DNA of 7,307 bases from Candidatus Zhuqueibacterota bacterium (GTDB lineage Bacteria; KSB1; UBA2214), in assembly GCA_022706175.1 (NCBI GenBank), contig JAKJDB010000117.1, positions 1 through 7,307 on the forward strand, in the 5' to 3' direction. Positions within the stretch are counted from its first letter, which is position 1. Each line of letters opens with the position of its first letter. Positions 1 through 6,217 of this stretch are shown piece after piece. Below the pieces are notes generated by a model. That model searched no databases. It saw nothing but the letters and a program-made list of their open reading frames with translations, and was not told the DNA's origin. A program made the translations under genes and the position numbers.

Positions 1-1
1 T

Positions 2-679
2 GGCGAGGCTGCTCATATTTTGCGGCAAAAAGGCTGGGGCGAACTGCTGGGGGCCAGGGTCTTTCCGGGCAAGACGGCTGTTTTTTGCTATGAAGGCGTG
101 CGCACGGCGGAGGCCTATTCTTCCATGCCGGGCAGATTGATGTACAACCTGATCTTTGCCCCAGCGGGGAGCGAGGGAGGTTCGTTTTTTGAATTGCAGC
201 CTTGTGCGGACGCTGCTGTGATCACCGATTTTCTCGATCCTCAGGAGCGTCCGGTGATTCCCGGGTTGGTGCGGTATGAAAACAAGTGGGGCGGCCGAGT
301 GGCCATCATGGCGTTCAAGCTGGCCGGCAACCGTTCGTCCGCCCTGTTCAATTACAAAAAAAAGGAGCTTGTACGTCACACCATCGAGTGGTTGGGCAAA
401 GGACCTCTGCCGGTTTTTGTCAAGCACACAGCCAATGTTCTGTGTATTTTTAATCAGGCCCGGTCAGGCGTTTATGGTGTGGCGACTCTCATCAGTCTGA
501 ATTCCGATCCGTATGATTCGCTGGTGCTGGATGTGGCGCCGGAATGGATCAAAACGAAAATCGAGCTTTTACAAAGGGACGGTCAGTGGAAACCTGCGGT
601 GGTCGATCGCAAAGGTCGCACCCTCACGGTGAAGGCCAAGCTGATGCGGATGTCGCCGGTTAGTTTGAGATTCAGCTGA
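2..679 (+). CDS. C-terminal part of an uncharacterised protein (5' end outside window)
   Basis: The reading frame is open from the first complete codon at position 2 to a TGA at 677-679, giving 225 visible residues. An internal TTG at 20 is in frame, but I see no ribosome binding site for it, so the gene most likely begins upstream of the window. I do not firmly recognise the family. The visible part starts with a stretch of alpha/beta character (ILRQKGWGELLGARVFPG) and passes through a Trp/Gly segment (WGGRVAIMAF). It ends in a beta-rich domain that includes LISLNSDPYDSLVL. This arrangement recalls the C-terminal halves of large carbohydrate-active proteins, with a trimerisation-like domain followed by a beta-sandwich, but that is only an impression. 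It is not an obvious membrane segment or lipoprotein end. A hairpin follows the stop directly, so it is probably the last gene of its transcript. Confidence 0.75.
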   Translation, partial: GEAAHILRQKGWGELLGARVFPGKTAVFCYEGVRTAEAYSSMPGRLMYNLIFAPAGSEGGSFFELQPCADAAVITDFLDPQERPVIPGLVRYENKWGGRVAIMAFKLAGNRSSALFNYKKKELVRHTIEWLGKGPLPVFVKHTANVLCIFNQARSGVYGVATLISLNSDPYDSLVLDVAPEWIKTKIELLQRDGQWKPAVVDRKGRTLTVKAKLMRMSPVSLRFS

Positions 680-713
680 CCTTCGCAAGGTCCTGCCCTT
701 CCGAAGGTTATTT
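680..713 (+). terminator. Probable intrinsic terminator of the left-edge gene
   Basis: The hairpin begins one base after the TGA stop. CCTTCG (680-685) pairs with CGAAGG (702-707), and AAGG (687-690) pairs with CCTT (697-700). The two stems are separated by a single C-C mismatch and enclose a 6-nt loop. The stem is followed by TTATTT, which is a modest T tract. It separates the upstream gene from the tRNA promoter that begins at 717. Confidence 0.55.
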
Positions 714-716
714 GCC

Positions 717-745
717 TTGACTTTGCAGAAAAATATTCGTATATT
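717..745 (+). promoter_or_regulatory. Sigma-70-type promoter of the initiator tRNA gene
   Basis: A -35 element TTGACT (717-722) and a -10 element TATATT (740-745) are separated by exactly 17 bases. Each differs from the consensus at one position. Transcription would start near 752, leaving a leader of about 80 nt before the tRNA at 831. The AT-rich spacer and flank fit a strong stable-RNA promoter. No other gene lies between the promoter and the tRNA. Confidence 0.75.
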
Positions 746-759
746 ATTTAACGAAAAAA

Positions 760-804
760 GACCAGAGTGTGAACGAAAGTAACATTTTTTATTGTCGTCT
801 GGTC
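760..804 (+). other. Potential stem-loop in the tRNA precursor leader
   Basis: GACCAGA (760-766) and TCTGGTC (798-804) are perfect reverse complements separated by 31 bases. If transcription starts near 752, this structure would fold in the 5' leader that RNase P removes from the tRNA. Seven base pairs with a large loop is only moderately convincing. Confidence 0.35.
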
Positions 805-830
805 CTAAACGTAAAGCTGTAAAAACACAT

Positions 831-908
<78 letters not shown>

Positions 909-920
909 TAAAAACCAATA

Positions 921-963
921 AAAACAGGTCGATAATCCAAAGATTATCGACCTGTTTTTTTTT
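921..963 (+). terminator. Strong intrinsic terminator of the tRNA-fMet gene
   Basis: A perfect 17-bp inverted repeat, 921-937 against 942-958, encloses a CAAA loop (938-941). It contains the core ACAGGTCGATAATC and runs into nine consecutive T (955-963). The A run at 920-924 gives five T on the opposite strand, so it could also terminate minus-strand transcription. It lies 16 bases past the tRNA discriminator base. Confidence 0.93.
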
Positions 964-1150
964 GCACTCAAATCAGTCAAATAACTCTTATTTGTTCTAC
1001 TCATTGTTTTGGCACAGTATCAGATCCGAACTTAATATTTTATTGTCATCCCGGCAAGTTTGGGGCTAAGAGAAAAGCCTGGTTTTCACTTTAGAACAAA
1101 GGCTTGTTGAAATTACATCAAACAAGTATCATTGATTGATGAAGGCCTGA
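964..1150. other. Short intergenic region without a gene
   Basis: This AT-rich stretch lies between the tRNA terminator and the end of the minus-strand lipoprotein gene. I see no coding frame in it. A weak inverted repeat, CTTGTT (1103-1108) against AACAAG (1121-1126), followed on the minus strand by CCTTTGTTCT, is the only candidate 3' signal for that gene. It is too weak to call a terminator. Confidence 0.5.
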
Positions 1151-1680
1151 TTACTCCAGAATTATCTCCACATAACTCTGATCATCACAGGAAAAGCTGG
1201 TTAAATCCCAGCCTCCCCAGGAGACTTCATAATGGTTACTTACGGAAGCCAGAGCGGCGCAGGCCTGGGCGCCTTCTATTCTAAAGATCCGCGTGCTCCC
1301 ACCATTATAAGGCACTTGTCCGGGGACGGCTAAATTTTGTTTGCTGATGATGTCCAGATTTTGCCTATCCTCGCCGCGGGTGGTCTCATGAAACTCAAAA
1401 TAGGTCAACTTGATGGGCGAACTGTTGGGATCCAGCCGGACAACTAGGCGGCCTTCATACGTCGGATTGGTTGTGGTGATGTTCCAACCGGCTTGAAAGA
1501 CATTATTTGTGTAGGTCCCGTCTCGCCATATGTCATTAACATACAATACGCCGACATCCCAAGTCGAGCCATCACGATACGTTCGTACCCCCTCAATCCT
1601 TGCCTTGAATCGGGCGGTGGTAAATGCGGCAGGCTGAAAAAGGCGGACGTCGAGAGTGACCCCGTCGGTGCGATAGTAGG
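1151..1680 (-). pseudogene. Displaced C-terminal part of the frameshifted lipoprotein gene
   Basis: This frame is open on the minus strand from about 1680 to a TAA at 1151-1153, and it continues the lipoprotein gene after a one-base frameshift. Its translation begins YYRTDGVTLDVRLFQPAAF and is well-formed protein rich in Trp, Tyr and alternating hydrophobic residues, including STWDVGVLYVNDIWRDGTY and YEVSWGGWDLTSFSC. It looks like a beta-sandwich. The frame has no start codon with a ribosome binding site; the first possible start is a TTG at 1546, well inside the conserved-looking sequence. It is therefore not an independent gene. I do not recognise a named domain. If the frame is restored by one base in the GGG run at 1679-1681 (CCC in the mRNA), the junction reads VVKHPYYRTDG and the full protein is about 716 residues. 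Confidence 0.75.
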
Positions 1681-3300
1681 GTGTTTCACCACGGCAAGAA
1701 TATCATATCCAGCCTGGGTAAGATCCCTGATTTTCGCCACATTGACCGTATCCCCCTGGGTCCAATACTCCAGTTTTCCCTGGTTGATTCCAAAGAGCAT
1801 CACCTGGGCGTTCTCCTTTTGCGTCGCACTGGTGGTGACAGCAAACTGCAGCTGCGCGCCGGCCGGAACGCCGGCGTACTCTAAATCGATCCGGTAGAGT
1901 TTGGCGGAGATATCGGGATAATTGTCGGACCAGGAGGTCAGGGTGTCGCGGCTGGAACGGATTTGAAAGATCCGGCTGACGCCATCGAGAAATTTCTGAT
2001 TTTGGATCCCATAATATTCACCCGAAATATAGCGTCGGATAAAATCAGGCCACCACACCCGCGGAGGATCGGCCATACTGTTCCTCAAGGCCTCAGCGGG
2101 GTGCTTGTCGCCGGCAATGTCATCATAGATTCGGCTAAGCGCGCTTTCGCGGTAATGAGTGACCAGGTACTTGATAAGCGGCGCCTCGGCATGACCATGC
2201 AGCCTCATGTTATGTCCCGGCAGCCGTCCGCCGGCCACAAGTCCATCGAATATATCCAGTTCATTCCCGCTCAAACCGGTTGGCTTGAAATTCGAATCCT
2301 TGGGCGGCAGCCACTCCTCAAACCACGAGCCGATGGCGGCATGCAGCCAGACATGATCCAACGACAGGTAACTGTCTTGAATCGTCCTCTTTGAGTAATA
2401 GTATGCCGGGACACGATAGAAAAATTCCCGGGCGGTTTGTCTGCAGATGGCAACGCGGTCATTGTAAACCATTTTTTCATAGTTCAGCTGAAAATATTGC
2501 TCACGCTCATTGGTACCGGGCACAAAGCCAAAGTTCATGACGACATAGGGAGCATCAGAGCCGGACAGGTTTTTAAACGAACCCACCATCATTTCGTAAA
2601 AGCCCTCAGGCTTCTCAAAAGACAGTCCCAGGGATTTCACTTTTTCCTCGGCTAAATAGGGCACCATGAGGATAGGGGTGGTCAGACTCTCCAGCATGAT
2701 CTTGGGGCATCTCATGAAGGAGACATTGCCATAGTAACGCGTTTCGTATTCGGAGATGCCAAAAAGGTCATCAAACAGATCGGACTTCGGACTGGTGCCG
2801 CTCCAAGAGACCGGCCTGCCGGTGCGGGCGATCCCGGCCATGCGCGCCGGGATGGTACAGATCAATCGTCCGGATGAATCGTGAGCCTGAAAAAACGAAT
2901 AGGCAAGAAATGTGGAATCAACCTCGATCGACGTCACCGGAGAGGCCATGACAATGAACCCAGAGTCAGAGATCGTGCCGGTGTGTTGTAGGGAGAGATG
3001 CAGATCTTTAGAGAAATTTTGCGGCAATCCGGTGATCCGGAAGATGTGGGTCTTGACAAAACCGGCAAAGGCAGGCGGGCTGGTCAGTATCTGCAGTCTG
3101 AGATCAGTCGGAGCGGCGAAGGCCCCGGCTGGGACGGTGAGCTTAAATTCGCCGGTCTGCAACTTGCCGCCTGCGGCGCCGATGCTCGCTTGGATTACGT
3201 CTTCATCCTTCGCTTCAGGCTTGACTGGATTTTTTTTGCTGCAGGCCGGCATAAGGGCAATGCCCAGGAGCAACGCAACAATTTTTGAATGAATTTTCAT
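1444..3300 (-). CDS. Large predicted lipoprotein, frameshifted; ZU5-like segment and degenerate metallopeptidase-like region
   Basis: The start is the ATG at 3300-3298, because SD GGAGG (3314-3310) lies 9 nt before it. An in-frame ATG at 3309 touches the SD and cannot use it well. As sequenced the product has 618 residues, but only the first 540 or so look genuine. The last 78, rich in Pro and Arg, are out-of-frame sequence after the break near 1680. Residues 1-20 form a signal peptide ending MPAC, with C20 as the likely lipid-modified cysteine, followed by a charged linker. Residues 40-70 (GAAGGKL, then LTVPAGAF) resemble the GG...VPAGA pattern of ZU5 domains. Residues 288-329 (TAREFFYR, then WLHAAIGSWFEE) resemble the HExxH plus WLxE region of secreted zinc peptidases, but the expected His, His and Glu ligands are Arg, Tyr and Ala. 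A surface-exposed, non-catalytic role is inferred. Exact function is unknown. Confidence 0.72.
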   Translation of the reverse strand: MKIHSKIVALLLGIALMPACSKKNPVKPEAKDEDVIQASIGAAGGKLQTGEFKLTVPAGAFAAPTDLRLQILTSPPAFAGFVKTHIFRITGLPQNFSKDLHLSLQHTGTISDSGFIVMASPVTSIEVDSTFLAYSFFQAHDSSGRLICTIPARMAGIARTGRPVSWSGTSPKSDLFDDLFGISEYETRYYGNVSFMRCPKIMLESLTTPILMVPYLAEEKVKSLGLSFEKPEGFYEMMVGSFKNLSGSDAPYVVMNFGFVPGTNEREQYFQLNYEKMVYNDRVAICRQTAREFFYRVPAYYYSKRTIQDSYLSLDHVWLHAAIGSWFEEWLPPKDSNFKPTGLSGNELDIFDGLVAGGRLPGHNMRLHGHAEAPLIKYLVTHYRESALSRIYDDIAGDKHPAEALRNSMADPPRVWWPDFIRRYISGEYYGIQNQKFLDGVSRIFQIRSSRDTLTSWSDNYPDISAKLYRIDLEYAGVPAGAQLQFAVTTSATQKENAQVMLFGINQGKLEYWTQGDTVNVAKIRDLTQAGYDILAVVKHPTIAPTGSLSTSAFFSLPHLPPPDSRQGLRGYERIVMARLGMSAYCMLMTYGETGPTQIMSFKPVGTSPQPIRRMKAA

Positions 3301-3309
3301 CTTGATCAT

Positions 3310-3336
3310 CCTCCAATTCTATGCGGGAAGAATTGG
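3310..3336 (-). promoter_or_regulatory. SD and overlapping hairpin before the lipoprotein start
   Basis: On the minus strand CCAATTCT (3336-3329) and AGAATTGG (3320-3313) form a perfect 8-bp stem with an 8-nt loop. The last two G of the stem are the first two bases of the SD GGAGG (3314-3310). Folding would therefore partly hide the ribosome binding site. It could also be a DNA operator. The SD decides the start at 3300. Confidence 0.55.
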
Positions 3337-3339
3337 ATG

Positions 3340-3369
3340 TCACCGCCTGCACTCTGCATGCGATAACAT
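3340..3369 (-). other. Possible 9-codon leader peptide (MLSHAECRR)
   Basis: On the minus strand an ATG at 3369-3367 opens a nine-codon frame ending in TGA at 3342-3340. AGAGG (3378-3374) lies 4 nt before it, a short but usable spacing. It sits just upstream of the SD-overlapping hairpin of the lipoprotein gene, where a regulatory leader ORF would be expected. With so few codons, chance cannot be excluded. Confidence 0.2.
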
Positions 3370-3798
3370 GTAACCTCTTTATCGATCGAGCATGAAATTT
3401 TGTTGCCGTTGATTGCGCTGGCGATTGGTAAAAATGTATCGAATCGGGATACCTTTATTTATGAAATGAATGATCGATGCTCATCATCTTGACAGCAGTA
3501 GCCGTTTTTAGGCGTCAAGAGGATCGCCGACGGTTTTCCCAAGTTCTGTGCCAAACAAAAGCAAAAAAGCACAATACTCCATCAGTGCCGATGAGAGAAT
3601 ATCATGCTCATGCTGTCATCGCAGCGTCAACAGTCCTTATGACAAACCCTCGTAGTTTATTAATGTTACATGATCCAGCGAAAACAGTCAAGCATTTTTT
3701 ACATATAGTTATGGGCATTCAGTCGACGACTGAGCAGACTCAGGGACGATTCTATCAGGCATGAAAAAAGTCAGGAAATAAGGAGAAAATTCCTGTTC

Positions 3799-3820
3799 AA
3801 CCTCGCCTTGGCGGGGTTTT
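3799..3820 (+). terminator. Terminator-like hairpin without an obvious gene
   Basis: AACCTCGC (3799-3806) pairs with GCGGGGTT (3811-3818), with one T-G wobble, around a CTTG tetraloop. The hairpin runs into TTTT (3817-3820), two of which lie within the stem. The shape is that of a compact plus-strand intrinsic terminator. The T tract is short, and no plus-strand gene is apparent before it, so it may end a small RNA or be a relic. Confidence 0.35.
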
Positions 3821-3881
3821 GCGCTGGTTGGTTAAGGGTAAACACAGGTAGGTTATTCGATTTGCATAAAAACACGCTCAA

Positions 3882-3924
3882 GACACCCGGAGTTGCCGCA
3901 AAAACCGCGGCAACATCCGGGGTC
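3882..3924 (-). terminator. Hairpin ending the oxidoreductase/TIM-barrel operon
   Basis: The hairpin lies 5 nt downstream of the minus-strand TAA at 3930. TTGCCGC (3893-3899) pairs with GCGGCAA (3907-3913), CCCGGA (3886-3891) with TCCGGG (3916-3921), and GAC (3882-3884) with GTC (3922-3924), giving 16 bp with a small internal loop and a bulge. On the minus strand a TTTTT tract follows only after TTGAGCGTG, so termination may be imperfect. It could also act mainly to stabilise the mRNA 3' end. Confidence 0.55.
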
Positions 3925-3929
3925 TGATT

Positions 3930-4823
3930 TTATGCCATCAGCCACTGTTCTTTCATCAGCTTGACGGCCGCAGGAATGGTGCTGTTTTTATCGCCCACAG
4001 ATCCGCATTCCAGGCTGATGTAATCCTGGTAGCCGATCATCTTGAGGCCCCTCATGCCGTCGACATAGTTGTCGCCTTCATCCTCGCCGGGCATTTTGCG
4101 CCGTTTCCGGCTGGCGATGTGCACATGGCGAAGATATTTCCCAGCCGAGATAAACGCGCCCATGTCGCTGGTCTCTTCCCAGGTCATATGCCAGAAATCG
4201 CCCATACAGGCGACGCCCGCATGGTTGGCATCACGGCAGATGGAGGCCGCGTCAGCGACCTGGCGGAGAAAATAGGCCTCCTTGCGGTTCAGCGGCTCCA
4301 GCAACAACACAGCTTTGTTTTTAACCGCGTGCTCGCCGATCTCCGGCAACATCTGCAGCAGCGTTTCGCGCGCCTCCTTGTGCGGCAGCTGCGGCTGGCT
4401 GTTGAACGCCGGCACGGCGATGACGCCGACCGCGCCCAGCGTGCCGGCCAGAGAGAGAAGCTCTTTGATGGAGGTGATGAACTCCCTGCGATCCTCTTCT
4501 TTGTCAGAGATGGGCACGCCGGCGAACCCGGCGCAGATGGCGCTGACCTGCAGGCTGCGGCCGCGCAACGCATTCTGGTATTCGCCGATCCGGTCGGCCA
4601 GTCCTTTGCCGCCGATCTCGACAGCGACAAAACCGCATTTCTCGATGAAATCCAATTTAGCGACAAGCGTTTCACCGGGCGCAATGCCGTCCTGACAGGA
4701 CGGTTTGAGCACCGCCGTTGAAACCGGTTTCGGCCTTTCACCCGTACAGGCTGCCAAGGGCAGCGTGACAGCGGCCCCGGTGATCGCGCTCATTTTAAAA
4801 AAATCTCTCCTATCCATAGGCAT
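3930..4823 (-). CDS. Tat-exported xylose isomerase-like TIM-barrel protein (sugar isomerase/epimerase family)
   Basis: The product has 297 residues. The ATG at 4823 is chosen because GAGGAG lies 7 nt upstream; an in-frame TTG at 4838 precedes that SD. Residues 4-10 (DRRDFFK) form a twin-arginine motif, followed by a hydrophobic stretch and LAAC with C26, so it is probably a Tat-exported lipoprotein. The mature part is the AP-endonuclease-2/xylose-isomerase-like barrel (sugar phosphate isomerase/epimerase group). Its metal-ligand positions look intact: E176 in LLLEPLNR, D209 and H212 in GDFWHM, the HVH pair at 233-235, and E272 in ISLECG. Family members isomerise, epimerise or cleave sugars and related polyols using a divalent metal. 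The substrate cannot be read from sequence. It starts 11 nt after the Gfo/Idh/MocA stop, and that TGA touches the SD, so the two are probably translationally coupled and work on the same sugar outside the cytoplasm. Confidence 0.9.
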   Translation of the reverse strand: MPMDRRDFFKMSAITGAAVTLPLAACTGERPKPVSTAVLKPSCQDGIAPGETLVAKLDFIEKCGFVAVEIGGKGLADRIGEYQNALRGRSLQVSAICAGFAGVPISDKEEDRREFITSIKELLSLAGTLGAVGVIAVPAFNSQPQLPHKEARETLLQMLPEIGEHAVKNKAVLLLEPLNRKEAYFLRQVADAASICRDANHAGVACMGDFWHMTWEETSDMGAFISAGKYLRHVHIASRKRRKMPGEDEGDNYVDGMRGLKMIGYQDYISLECGSVGDKNSTIPAAVKLMKEQWLMA

Positions 4824-4834
4824 ACAAGTGCTCC

Positions 4835-6145
4835 TCAACTTTTTTCCGTTCCCGGAATGGCCACCTTCAGGGTTTTCAGTTCCGGCACCGGTCCCAAGGC
4901 GAGGTTGGCGACTCCCAGCTTTTCCCCGGATTGCATCATCTCATCCCAGGTCACCTCTTTGCCGGTATAGGCCGCCGTGCGGCCCATGATGGCGGTGAGC
5001 ACAGATTCAGCGATGTCTTTGGCCATGTTCACCGGTTTGTTGTTGCGGATGGCGGTGACCAGGGCGACATGTTCCTGCTCATAGGGATTCTTTTCCGGTT
5101 CTTTTTCCTTGTTCCATTCCCAGATCACTTTGCCTTTGGCATCGGTCAGTTTGGCCATGCCGCTGCTGAGGCGGCAAAAGCCTTTGCTGCCGACCATGGT
5201 TTCACTGACGTTGTTGACGCAGCCGTTGATCTGCCGGCACATGCTCATCACATGGACGCCGTTGGCCATCTCATAATCCACGGCGAAAAAGTCGAATTGA
5301 TCGCCGGTGACGCGGCGCGCGCGGCCGCCCATACCCACGGCCTTGACCGGGTGCGTGTTCATGAACCAGTTCATCACGTCGATGTTGTGCACATGCTGTT
5401 CCACGATATGGTCGCCGGACAGCCAAACCCAATTGACCCAGTCGCGGATCATCCATTCCATGTCGCTCCAGCCCTTTTCACGTTCTTTGTACCAGAGCTG
5501 CGACTGATTCCAGTAAACCTGGCCGCCGACCAGGTCGCCGATGGCGCTGTTGCGGACCATCTGCAACGACTTGAGATAGTGGTATTGATTGCGGCGCTGG
5601 TTGCCGGTGACGACCGACAGGCCTTTTTGCGTCGCCTTTTCTGCGGCTTGCAGAATCTGCTTGACGCCCACCGGATCCACAGCCACCGGCTTTTCCATGA
5701 ACACATGTTTGCCGGCGTCGATGGCCGCCGCGAAATGTTCCGGCCGGAAAAAGGGTGGAGTGGCCATGATCACCAGGTCGACCCCTGAATCGATCACTTT
5801 TTTATAAGCGTCCAGCCCCACAAAGCAGCGGTCGTTGCTGATGTTCTGGCCTTCCTTGGTCAACTGCTGGCGGCACGAATCGAGGCGATCCTGAAAGGTG
5901 TCGCCGATGGCGGTGATGACCAGGTTGTTGCCGGCTTTGAGAAAATCTTTGGCTGCGCCGGTGCCACGACCTCCACAGCCGATCAGGCCGGCTTTGATGG
6001 GCGCGCCGTCCGGCGCCTGAGGCGCCAGCGCCGGCATTTCAGCGCCTTTTTTTGCGCAGCTGCCGGCTGCCATGGCGACCGTTGAAACGGCGGCAACGGC
6101 GCCGAGAAAATCACGACGGGAAAATTTGCTCTCTTGATCTGACAT
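4835..6145 (-). CDS. Tat-exported Gfo/Idh/MocA family oxidoreductase
   Basis: The product has 436 residues. ATG at 6145 is preceded by AAAGGAG (6158-6152) with a 6-nt spacer. Residues 9-14 (SRRDFL) are a twin-arginine motif, then a hydrophobic stretch reaches AAGSC with C30, suggesting Tat export and lipid anchoring. A Rossmann nucleotide-binding fold starts at 50 (IKAGLIGCGGRGTG, with GCGGRG at 56-61). VIMATPP (125-131) and the family-typical EKP (151-153) follow, then HVHNID (251-256), where H253 fits the catalytic histidine position. The C-terminal half is the alpha/beta substrate domain. Family members oxidise or reduce sugar hydroxyls with NAD(P); exported members such as glucose-fructose oxidoreductase keep the cofactor bound. 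Length and domain order are normal for exported members. A role in sugar oxidation paired with the next gene is inferred; substrate unknown. Confidence 0.93.
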   Translation of the reverse strand: MSDQESKFSRRDFLGAVAAVSTVAMAAGSCAKKGAEMPALAPQAPDGAPIKAGLIGCGGRGTGAAKDFLKAGNNLVITAIGDTFQDRLDSCRQQLTKEGQNISNDRCFVGLDAYKKVIDSGVDLVIMATPPFFRPEHFAAAIDAGKHVFMEKPVAVDPVGVKQILQAAEKATQKGLSVVTGNQRRNQYHYLKSLQMVRNSAIGDLVGGQVYWNQSQLWYKEREKGWSDMEWMIRDWVNWVWLSGDHIVEQHVHNIDVMNWFMNTHPVKAVGMGGRARRVTGDQFDFFAVDYEMANGVHVMSMCRQINGCVNNVSETMVGSKGFCRLSSGMAKLTDAKGKVIWEWNKEKEPEKNPYEQEHVALVTAIRNNKPVNMAKDIAESVLTAIMGRTAAYTGKEVTWDEMMQSGEKLGVANLALGPVPELKTLKVAIPGTEKS

Positions 6146-6151
6146 GATGGA

Positions 6152-6158
6152 CTCCTTT
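6152..6158 (-). promoter_or_regulatory. Ribosome binding site of the Gfo/Idh/MocA gene
   Basis: AAAGGAG on the minus strand stands 6 nt before the ATG at 6145 and fixes the start. The 72-nt gap between this gene and the upstream SUMF1-type gene shows no clear terminator and no convincing promoter, which supports co-transcription. Confidence 0.7.
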
Positions 6159-6217
6159 GTTGTATGATAAAATGTCGTCGACTGTTCTATTACGGCTGTA
6201 CGACCTGTCCGGTCCTT

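Larger units (their letters stand above)
3301..3929. other. Gene-free intergenic region of about 630 bp
   Basis: I find no convincing protein gene on either strand here. The right half contains several short palindromes and two larger hairpins, and the left half is the leader of the minus-strand lipoprotein gene. The longest frame (3477-3764, plus strand) lacks a ribosome binding site and has no recognisable composition. I could not pick out a clear -35/-10 pair for the lipoprotein gene. A small inverted repeat, CGATAA (3361-3366) against TTATCG (3379-3384), lies in its probable leader. Confidence 0.55.

Noticed and set aside
1676..1690. Programmed -1 ribosomal frameshift in the lipoprotein gene
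   Set aside because: The site (AAACACCCTAC on the minus strand) is not a classical slippery heptamer, and I see no convincing downstream pseudoknot. A simple one-base indel is more likely.
3477..3764. 95-residue plus-strand open frame in the large intergenic region
   Set aside because: No ribosome binding site before the ATG, no motif, and composition typical of non-coding DNA. It does lie upstream of a terminator-like hairpin, so a small RNA remains possible.
4119..4721. 200-residue plus-strand open frame
   Set aside because: It is antisense to the TIM-barrel gene, whose metal-binding motifs are unmistakable. The plus-strand translation has no recognisable motif.
4836..4838. TTG at 4838 as the TIM-barrel start
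   Set aside because: It lies before the GAGGAG ribosome binding site, which instead serves the ATG at 4823; the Tat motif also begins properly from that ATG.
4931..5788. 285-residue plus-strand open frame rich in His and Asp
   Set aside because: It is the exact antisense of the Gfo/Idh/MocA gene, has skewed composition and no domain, and is explained by that gene's GC-rich codon use.
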